DNA of 64,000 nt. It comes from Bursaphelenchus xylophilus. Its lineage: Eukaryota > Nematoda > Chromadorea > Rhabditida > Aphelenchoididae. Shown here in pieces: positions 56,287 to 64,000 of this stretch (the stretch's first letter is position 1; the number at the start of each line of letters is the position of its first letter). Both the position numbers and the translations under genes were made by a program. Below the pieces are notes generated by a model. It was not told where the DNA came from. It ran no database searches and saw only the letters and a program-made list of their open reading frames with translations. The stretch is taken from positions 2,790,001-2,854,000 of the forward strand of contig CAJFCV020000003.1 of assembly GCA_904066235.2 (NCBI GenBank), in the 5' to 3' direction.

Positions 56287-58133
56287 TACGATTATAAATT
56301 ACGCATATTTATATTATTTCCAAGAAGCCTCCGGCAATAATAAAAATACGTGAAAAAGTTCAACCCATATTCCACAGACATCTATTCTGTGAATTGTGAT
56401 CCAAAAATTCCGGGAAATAATAATTTATTCAAATCTCTACCACGGAAAAATACCCTCGAGATTTTATGCTGAAACCGCAACAAAGCCCTTCACCAAATAT
56501 TTCTAGACGAACTCTGTTCAATAATTTTATCATCAATCAGTTTTGGAAAAGGTCGTGCAAGAAATAAAAGTTCAATGGGCTTCATTAAACTTTACAAAAC
56601 CGAGCGTTTAATTGGGTAGTGGTAGGTGTGAAAGAAGAGGGGTTTGTTAGCTAAAGCATAGCTAATAGTTAGAAGATGTTTGTTTATGTGACCGGCTCTC
56701 TTTGTTGAAGTTATTTTCTGGCAAAAAAATCGCTTAATTTCCGCAGCTCGGGCAAAGCGCGAGTTCAAAGTTTGACGAATTGATTTTTGCTTTGCTGATT
56801 GCACGTAGACGAAATTTGAAGGCAACGTAAAAGTAACTACAAATAAATATCTAAACGAGCGACTTTATAGCCCATAGGACAACCCGCAGCAGGAAAAGAA
56901 ACAAAGTTCGACGCGATAAAACTTCCTCAAAAAACATTTGACTCGAAATTTTATTGTGAAGCGAAAAATGAGGTTCCCGCTGAAATTCTCAATGATAGGA
57001 AAACCGAAGCAAAAAAAGGTTTTGTTGATACAAATCTACAAATCGATGCAACGTTTATTTTCTATCAATCAAAGATTTTTATCGTTTCGTCAAGACATTG
57101 TTGATAATTCATCGACAGATTGCGCAACGCTCTCTTTAAAGGTAGACAGTTTATTTTGATGGTCTGCATAAAATATAGAGGGTAAATGTCATAACTGGTT
57201 AGAGGAAAATATCAAAGATGGGGTTTTGAAATTTTTGTACACTTCACTTTGCGATTCCGAGGAGGGTGGTCAAAGATGATTACGTAAGAAACGGCTGTGG
57301 ATTTTAGTCTTGAAAATACATCGTCTCGAGACGTGATATATTCTTAATTACCATAGAATTTACGGCGTTACGACTTTTCGGGTGAACGACGGTTTGGGCC
57401 AACGAGACATTGTGTTGCCTCGACTTGTCGTTGTATCTTGCGTGGGAGGCTAAGGGAAAGCTTAGTTAATAGAAATAATAAGATTGATCAGATCGTAGGA
57501 TAGTTACCTCCTATTTTGAAGCATTTTATATATATTACTGCAACATCCAGATAAAGCTGACGGATCTTCGTTTTTTTGAAACACGTTGTGGTCTTTTCTA
57601 TGTTACAGTGGCAATAAAGAAAACTAGGTTTAGAAATAGCTAAAATTGGAAAAACGTGGTCGTATAGAGTAAGTCGTAATCTGAGGGTTGCCCTCAGAGC
57701 GATTTGCGTGTGAATACTGAAAAACAGAAACCAAATTTCAAACGTTTGAAGAGAATTTTGTGTTCAGAGGCGTAGCTGATCGTTTTCCGTGAGCAAAACT
57801 TTTATCATTATCTGAGAGTAACACTTGGAGTAATTCTTTGCGAGTTTCATCGCTGGACCCAGAGAAATGTCTAGTCAGAAAATAATTAATCTCAATTTGC
57901 TCAAAGATTGGTTGTAATTGAACGTCACACTTGGAGTCCTTCCGCTGTAGGTTTCGTTAAAATCATCGCACTCCGAGCACTTTGCAAGTCAATAAATCGA
58001 TATTTTTAATTCGAAAACTTCTTTCATGTACGAAAAAAATTTCCTGTACAACTCAATCAAAAGCAAGGACAATAGTTATAGAGAATCTGCCCTTCCAATT
58101 AAAGCCAATTTATTTTCCAGCACTAAGTCAACT
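56287..58133. other. Intergenic between pfas-1 and the Cys-rich peptide gene
   Basis: 56740-56840 and 57830-57955 are eroded pieces of the PIF/Harbinger-like MITE (GGGCAAAGCGCGAGTTCAAA; GAACGTCACACTTGGAGTCC). 57440-57640 is an inverted copy of the block shared with 38230-38410 (CGTAGGATAGTTACCTCC, ACGTTGTGGTCTTTTCTA). No gene recognised. Confidence 0.5.
58109..58114 (-). terminator. Poly(A) signal of the Cys-rich peptide gene
   Basis: AATAAA on the minus strand (GGAAAATAAATTGG), 20 bases after the stop codon at 58134; supports a short, intronless transcript. Confidence 0.55.
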
Positions 58134-58268
58134 TCAAAACAGGCAAATGCAGTACAGCCACAGAGTGCACTGGCAATAGTAGCATTCATCATCGCATTCT
58201 CCTCCCGACTTTGCTTCCAATAAAAGAGCACAAATAATAAACAGCACAGCAATCAGCAGGTCCTTCAT
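58134..58268 (-). CDS. Small secreted cysteine-rich peptide
   Basis: ATG at 58268, 44 codons, TGA at 58136-58134, no intron. Residues 1-21 form a clear signal peptide (MKDLLIAVLFIICALLLEAK). The predicted 22-23 residue mature part starts after a Ser-Gly-Gly and holds six cysteines spaced C-x3-C-x2-C-x1-C-x5-C-x1-C with acidic residues at its start and aromatics (YY, W, Y, F) later. An AATAAA follows 20 bases after the stop. Such a layout is typical of secreted antimicrobial, toxin-like or signalling peptides; I recognise no family and assign no function. It lies alone between pfas-1 and doxa-1, all on the minus strand but too far apart for an operon. Because it is so short, chance cannot be ruled out, but signal peptide, Cys pattern and poly(A) signal together make a real gene likely. 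Confidence 0.65.
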   Translation of the reverse strand: MKDLLIAVLFIICALLLEAKSGGECDDECYYCQCTLWLYCICLF

Positions 58269-59630
58269 TAGAGTGATATGATGTAGAAATGAAAACCAAC
58301 GCGTCTCAAATGCACCTCAAGGTCTGCGAACCGTATGGCCCCCCGAAAAGGACCTTATTAACATGAAGAAGCCACGTTCTGAAATAGAAATTTGTATTCA
58401 AGGCTGAGCGTCGCGCTGGGAGTACTGAAAACGCATTGACTAAACGTTGTGGGGAATTTCTCTGCACGTCCTGTACTCAAGCAAAAGCAAGGACAAAAAT
58501 TGTCGAAGAGTGAATTTGGCCTTCAAAATTCGGAGTTGGACGATTGGGGAACCCGAAGAGTATTATTTTTCTTCGTTGCAAATGTCGAAATTATTGTTGG
58601 ATAATCGAAGGTGCTGATTTCGAAAATGACATTCATTTTTTTGATTGTTACTTTTTTCCTTAATGCGCCGAGATATTCAAAGTGCGAGCTAAAACTTTCA
58701 GGAATCAAAATTTGGTCTTTTCTATATTGCAATAGCTGATGGTCAAGATAACGAAAGTCAGCAATAGCTAAACCTAGAAGCAATGGTTGTTGAGCCTTCG
58801 CCAAGTCTCCGCCGAGCCTTCAGCGAGCTTCCAACGGGTTTGCCAGGCATCGTAGGCACCTCCTACAACCATTTTTGGGTCTCTTCCTATTCTACGTCTC
58901 ATGTCGATCGATTTTTTGTTGTCTCGAACTGTCGCAGACCGGAAAAGTCGAGACACTGGATTTACTGGGCTGTGATGTAAAACCCCCACAATAATGATTG
59001 TATAATATATGATCCGATCATTGATTTCTGATTTTATTTATTTATATATTCAACAACCCTTTCGGGCGCAATAAAACACATTCTTGAGTATCGACAAAAC
59101 GAAAGAACATTTGATTTGGAGAGAGTGCGGACACTTCCCAGTCCGCGAAGGCAGTTAACAACGATTAATAGAAATTTACATATACCCATAGTAAGTTGGT
59201 AGACATGTCCGAAGAAAATTGAAATTTTGGAAAAAAATGGAAACCGTTCTATGATGATTTTTCTCAAAAAACCTAAAGCTGACAGCGCACAGGGCGAAGC
59301 AAAAGTTTGTCCTATGCGTGGAAAAAATTTTATAGACAAAGAGATCACAACCAATAATTGACAGGGGTATAACAAGGAAGACACGCGACATTTTTGGAAA
59401 CTTTTTGTTGGCAGTTTTGATTATCTTACAGATCTTAGCGGGGTAAAGACTTGAAATTTGATTTTGAACCTAACACAATACAAAAAATTGACGGTGGACT
59501 CAACGGATCGACACAATTTATATTGTACTTGACACTTGATGCCAAAAATTGCAAAAAAATTTGATTTTTTCCAAGTAAAAATCAAAATTTCGATTTTTCT
59601 CGAGCTGATATCAAGCGCAATATAAAGTCA
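58269..59630. other. Intergenic / doxa-1 3' UTR region
   Basis: 58380-58430 has the terminal piece GAGCGTCGCGCTGGGAGTAC of the PIF/Harbinger-like MITE. 58460-58520 (CAAGCAAAAGCAAGGACAAA) repeats the sequence just downstream of the Cys-rich peptide gene (58055-58080), a possible remnant of a duplicated copy. 58780-58880 is an inverted copy of the CTCGGCGGAGAC repeat. Two CCTAGTACAATATAA-type words lie at 59521 and 59618. The open frames at 59034-59391 have no family resemblance. Confidence 0.5.
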
Positions 59631-61795
59631 TCATTTTTTAGGCAAGTACGTGTCTTGCATGATCCAATTAATCGGTTCTTGGCCTAATTTTCGCACTTGC
59701 GAAACGCTCCGGCATTTGGCCAAGTCCGGTTGTTCATATTCGACTATGCTGTAGACTTGAGGACTCTTTGTTTCCTCCTCATTGTACGCGTGATACCCAT
59801 CGGCACTGGTCGTTGAAGCCTCCGAATTGAAGGCGTCACAACCGTCCTCCGACGAGCGACTTGAGTTGATCGTTGATGAGCATGACGAGCCAGTGCTGAT
59901 ATTCGAGACTGGCCGTTTTATATGCTCGTGACAAGCGCAGGGAATGTGCCGGTAGTTCTTGCAGGCGAAGATGGTCCGGAATTGGAAATCTTTGTTGAGT
60001 TGAAGGAGGAGAAGGGCCGCGCCGAAGAGGATACTTCCGAGGCCTGAAAAGTTGGAGTAATTTGACATTAGTAGCAAGAAAAAAAAACACTGAGATACGG
60101 CGAGTTCTTGTGTTTAATTTATCAGTCTGTCGGGAAAATAATGAGCGAGATAAGTCGCTGCGCCGATCGCGTCGCTGAAGGGAAAATAAATTTCATTTTG
60201 CCGCGACAAAATTCATTTTCCCGGCGGCGATGCGACTTGCGATGCAACAGAATCCTCATTATTTTCCCGACGCACTGATATAAGCATAAGTTCACCTTTT
60301 TTCAACGTAAGATATCTTTTTTAAAGGTTTTGTTGCCAAAACTTATTCGTATATGTCATACTGGACTCTACGATATACTATTAAAATTTTCCATGTCCAT
60401 AACTGCATAAGCGGAATAATTTTTTGAAAAGCCATTTTTTGACCTTTCCTCTGACGTCATTATCTCCGCTCTGCGGTGACAAAAGAATACCAATGTCTAC
60501 ACTTGATTTATAAGTTTACGATCGGAAGGGCCCGTCAAGCCACACCCGACCGTCGTCTTGATTTATAACCCGCTATAACACCTAAGCGAAGGTCGGTTTT
60601 TGAACCGTAAAGGCCCAATTATCCCAATTTTGGACATTATTTTCGACAAAAATGCAAATGAACTCACCAGCAGCCAAAGTGAAGTAAAAACAATGCGAAA
60701 ACCGAAACTCCAGCAGCGACAGTCCGCCTCGCGGCGCTGGGAATGGCACAAACAAAAGTTTGGGAACATTCAGCGCATATACCAGATTGGCGGTCACTGT
60801 AAATGCGCCGACAGTCATGCAGACATGGCCAAACTTTTGGGGCAGAACACACAACAGGAGCATTTGGAGGATCCAACAGGCAAAAGCGCACCTGAAAATG
60901 GTAAAATACGCCCCTCTTTGTTCATTTTTTTAGTCTTCAAAAATTCAGATATCTCGTTTTTAGAAAAATGTTTCTTTGTGGAAAAAATAAAATTGAAAAA
61001 AATGAACTTACCACAGCATAACTCCCGTGTAATACCCGGCCATTCGGTATTGCCTTCCATGGTTGAATCCATTCCGATCTAGACTTAGATATTCCACCAC
61101 TTTGAGCATTGGATACGGCGTTCCTTTTTGTAATGCTCGCTCTGTTTCTGATGTTGTCACTAAAAAATATCCTCATTAGAATAGATCACAATCAGCCAGA
61201 GGGAAAAACACCGCTCAATTTGCAACACCCACTATCCCCTTCATTATTATTAATACCACGTACGACTACCTCCAGACCTACCATCCAGGAAGCTCATGCG
61301 CTCGTTGAAGTCCAATTTTGGAGATGTTTTCGTTGTGAGCGTGATATTCACATTGTAGAGGCCGATTTTGACTCCAAGAACGGCGTTTAGTCGGTCCGTG
61401 GAGAAGGCTTTGTAGGCTGTTAGGACTCGGGCTTCTCCTTGCTGCCAACATGGGTAGTGGATTGAGACTGAAAGTGGATTTTTAGCGGCTTAAAAATGCT
61501 TGAAGTTTATGGTAAAATACAGTACTTATACCTTGGAAAAGCGTACTATATATTAAGCGGTGCTCTACTCACCCAAAATAATCGCGCCGACCGCCATGGA
61601 GAAGAGGAACGTGAAAGTCGACGCAGTTTTGTACCTTCGAATTCCGGGTGAGATCAACAGGTAGGCCAGTGTGGGTGTGATGAACAAGGACAACAAGGCG
61701 GCGATTTGCAGGTCCACGACGACCGGCGTTCTGTTCTCACCGTACCAGGTGGGGGCGCCATTCTCCCTGAAGGCGTCGAACCAACCGATGGTCAT
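59631..61795 (-). CDS. doxa-1: Dual oxidase maturation factor (DUOXA), complete
   Basis: Exons: 61795-61573, 61467-61282, 61159-61012, 60891-60668, 60043-59631; phases agree, 397 aa. DUOXA is a multi-pass ER/plasma-membrane partner needed for maturation of dual oxidase; in C. elegans DOXA-1 works with BLI-3 and TSP-15 in H2O2 production for cuticle cross-linking and defence. Seen: N-terminal GWFDAFRENGAPTWYGENRT with a glycosylation site at N21, membrane spans at about 27-50 and 58-74, the family block AYKAFSTDR...GLYNVNITLT with a second NIT site, ALQKGTPYP and RQYRMAGYYTGVML, then three more spans (LQMLLLCVLPQKF, TVTANLVYALNV, LGSILFGAALLLLQL). The 120-residue Ser/Thr- and acid-rich cytoplasmic tail shows no domain. 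The gene symbol is assigned by family; orthology was not tested. Confidence 0.93.
60121..60279. mobile_element. Palindromic MITE (GTCGGGAAAATAATGAGC family), copy 5
   Basis: Ends ATCAGTCTGTCGGGAAAATA and TATTTTCCCGACGCACTGAT, 159 bp, in doxa-1 intron 4 (60044-60667). TA-containing flanks (TTT|ATCAG, CTGAT|ATAAG) leave the target duplication ambiguous. Non-coding. Confidence 0.85.
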
Positions 61796-62012
61796 GAATA
61801 ATTTGCTACCGGGACCCCTTTAAGCGGCTTAAAGGGACGTCTTCTGGTATATAGATAATTGTCGAGATACTGTAGAAGACGTGGTATCAGTCAAGATGAT
61901 ATAGAAAAATTGGCGGAGTTTGTGACCAAAATTTGAAACAATCGCTATGGCAGTATTAATAAGGGCGAAAACTTGGAGAAAATGTGTTGTAACTCCACGA
62001 GCTTGTTGAATA

Positions 62013-62144
62013 TTATATTAAATGTGTTCTTGGAGTACTGTAGAACTCGCACGCTTTCTCCCAAAGCCTCAAAATCCGCCGATTCGCGTTCAAAATCTGG
62101 TCGAGAAGGGTTCGTTCACTCGTCGAGCGCCTCCGTCGTAGCAT
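62013..62144 (-). CDS. Candidate small basic ORF upstream of doxa-1
   Basis: ATG at 62144, 43 codons to TAA at 62015-62013. Starts MLRRRRSTSERTLLDQILNA and continues as a probable basic amphipathic helix (NRRILRLWEKACEFY). GC content and codon choice are exon-like compared with the flanks. It ends 218 bases before the doxa-1 start on the same strand, so it could be a separate small gene, an upstream ORF in a doxa-1 transcript, or chance. No family recognised. Confidence 0.3.
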   Translation of the reverse strand: MLRRRRSTSERTLLDQILNANRRILRLWEKACEFYSTPRTHLI

Positions 62145-63259
62145 AGGCCGATCACGGCGCGCACGCCGCTTCTGTTATTAGTGAATGGAGTTTAGAGAGT
62201 TTTTTGTGATGAGATCAGCGGCCTTGCTGTCTGTTTTTCCGGCCGTTTCTGAAATTAGAGGCTAATGAGCGTGAAGAAGGGACGGAAAATTCCACGAATT
62301 CGATCACGGTAATTTGTGCGTCATGAGCTTAAGCGAAGGGAAGGTTGTTGGAAAAAGGGTGAAGCAAATGCCTAAAGGGTTCAAATTGAGGTCAAAATGT
62401 AATCGAAACGAATTACAGTGAAAATGGAATGAAATTGAAAAAAATTGAGAGTGCTATAAGGAAATGAAAAAAATTGGAAATAAATGAAAAAATAATGTTT
62501 TTAACACACCAATAATCATCTCTACAAGGTACATACACAAACAAAATTCAGGGTAAAATACGTTTTTCAAGTTTTTTTTCCAAAACGCCTCTGGCAAGAT
62601 TGCAAAATCCGAGTATTTTTTCACTATTATAAAGTCCCCTTGGTCCAGAATCTATACGAATTCGGAAGACACTAACTTCCAAACCTTTCCGGTGTAAAAA
62701 TTTCCCCCTCAAAACCCCGCGAAGAACGGCCTGTCGCCGACGGTTTTTTCTGGGAATTCCGTTCGAAAACTGTTTGATAACGACCGAAAAATGTTTTCTT
62801 ATCGACCCGAGAGTGTTGTCGAGTTAGGAGGGCGGAGAGGCAACGATGATTTATTCTGGGAATTTGGGAATCTGACCAGTCGTTTATTTTCATCGGGAAA
62901 GTTTAGGAAGTTGCTGGCTTTATATAGAAAAATATCGTATTTTAGGAAAACAGTGAGTCAAAATGCCGAATAATATCGTAGAAAAATACCTGGGTGAAAA
63001 CAAAATTTATGGTTAGTATAGAAAAATGCGACTACAACGAAATTTTGTACGTTGTTTCCTCGAAATTAGGCGTAAGAAAAAATTAGTCATATATATTTAT
63101 CATACATACCATAACATACAGAAAAAATAGGATGGGAATATTTGATAAATATATCAAATGATAACCAAATAAAAGATTGATAATTTAGCACCCTGTTATA
63201 CTGTTTAAAAAAACTTTTTTAGACGCTTTGCAAGCTGCTAACAATCACATTTACTACTA

Positions 63260-63460
63260 GTCCGTTCGCAGAGTCACTGGAGTGATTTTGGCGACAAGCA
63301 TTGTGAGGAAATAAGGGCTAACTTTGCACTGTGAAACTTCTTTATTTTTGCTCCGTGCAACAGCTTTTTTTGGACTGTGGCTTGCACCCTGATTTTTATG
63401 TAATTTTTGTCAAGTAAAAATGTCAAAAATCACCACAGCGACTTTACCAACGCAGTAGTA
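63260..63460. mobile_element. AGTCGCTGGACTGA-family element, partial
   Basis: Left end CTAGTCCGTTCGCAGAGTCA then CTGGAGTGATTTTGGCGACA; right end TCAAAAATCACCACAGCGAC then TTTACCAACGCAGTAGTA. Arms are inverted but worn, with GCACTGTG palindromes inside. A TA-type site is possible (ACTA / TAGTA). Confidence 0.6.
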
Positions 63461-63477
63461 ATAGTATACACTAGTAC

Positions 63478-63611
63478 TAGTTGTTCCATAAAGTGCGTAG
63501 ACTTTTTGTCACAAGCTTTTTGCACTGCGCGACGACAATTTCACAATACAAAAAAAAATGCACTGTGCACCTCGAAAAAAGTTTACGCACTTTATGGAAC
63601 CACCAGTAGGC
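63478..63611. mobile_element. Mariner-like MITE
   Basis: Left arm TAGTTGTTCCATAAAGTGCG TAGACTTTTT faces right arm AAAAAAGTTTACGCACTTTA TGGAACCACCAGTA; about 134 bp, non-coding, with a GCACTGTGC palindrome in the middle. Flanks contain TA. Ends of the (A)CTGGTGGTTCCATAAAGT kind are usual for mariner-type elements; family name unknown. Confidence 0.65.
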
Positions 63612-64000
63612 CTAATCGGACCCCTCTGTCCCGCAAAAACCATCGCAAAAATATAAAAAAATCAAAAACCATGAACCCGCAGCCACTCTCCCGTCAACAG
63701 ACCCTAAGGCAAAGAACTCTAAACCAAAAAAATCTCGCGCAAATTGTAAAGGGTTTCGGAAAACAAAGTAAAGGTCATTTTACAATGCCAAAAGACCGAT
63801 AAGAACCGCTCCAGCCAAACTTATTTTTCTCGGAATTCCCGGAGGGCATAGCAACGCCTACTTCCAGAACAATTTTTTTTTGGGAGTTCTTTTTTTTACT
63901 TTCGGGAACCGGGAATCAAAAAATGTTAAAATTTGATCGATCACCGGCAAGGTGTAAATCGAGCGGCGATTGTTACAATTTGAGGGAAAACCAGTAACGT

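Larger units (their letters stand above)
61796..64000. other. Upstream region of doxa-1 to window end
   Basis: Contains the 43-codon candidate 62013-62144, a GC-rich block at 62030-62180, CGTATTTTAC complement at 62553, a fragment of the AGTCGCTGGACTGA family at 63260-63460 and a small MITE at 63478-63611. Frames at 62672-62973 and 63407-63802 resemble nothing; the end of the latter (63671-63802) starts with an ATG and is Gln/Lys-rich (MNPQPLSRQQTLRQRTLNQK) but unsupported. Confidence 0.45.

Noticed and set aside
33573..61795. A minus-strand operon of the TBC1D5-like gene, pfas-1, the Cys-rich peptide gene and doxa-1
   Set aside because: Gaps between them are about 1.3-5 kb, far above the 100-400 bp usual in nematode operons, and pfas-1 appears to have its own trans-splice site with no close upstream gene.

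Overview
The window is nuclear DNA from a nematode, most likely a rhabditid. Reasons: AT-rich sequence with T/A-tract introns, splice acceptors of the TTTTCAG/TTTTAG type, two start codons sitting directly behind a splice acceptor (as expected for spliced-leader trans-splicing), and four nematode-type genes. It does not look like C. elegans itself: from memory syg-1 is on X and pfas-1 on III there, while here they lie 20 kb apart. Species not determined. Exon boundaries were worked out by hand from GT/AG sites, phase and family resemblance. Layout: 1-22744 is a gene-poor, repeat-rich stretch upstream of syg-1, with no recognisable protein family. 22745-31454 (+) is a complete nine-exon syg-1 (SYG-1/Kirre/NEPH1 immunoglobulin adhesion receptor, 732 aa) whose first three introns carry large inverted-repeat elements. 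31455-33572 is the convergent intergenic space with an AT-rich tandem repeat. 33573-46779 (-) is a 14-exon TBC1D5-like Rab GAP (609 aa as modelled) whose last two exons lie beyond a 6.9-kb repeat-filled intron. 46780-51781 has no gene I recognise. 51782-56277 (-) is a complete eight-exon pfas-1 (FGAM synthase, 1340 aa). 58134-58268 (-) is a 44-residue secreted cysteine-rich peptide gene. 59631-61795 (-) is a complete five-exon doxa-1 (dual oxidase maturation factor, 397 aa). 61796-64000 is its upstream region. The genes do not form a pathway: neuronal adhesion, endosomal Rab7/retromer control, purine synthesis, and DUOX maturation for cuticle and defence peroxide. Spacing is too wide for a nematode operon. 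Much of the interest is in the non-coding DNA. Several MITE families have readable target-site duplications (PIF/Harbinger-like TWA, hAT-like 8 bp, Tc1/mariner-like TA), including one clean insertion of an element inside another. There are long palindromes, a fold-back element built of GCGGGCA repeats, and a tRNA-like pol III promoter inside another inverted repeat. Three short words (CGTATTTTAC, GACCTTATTTTAG, CCTAGTACAATATAA) recur in introns and intergenic DNA far more often than composition predicts; I counted 32 exact copies of the first, none in an exon. Counts and alignments were done by eye and should be recomputed.
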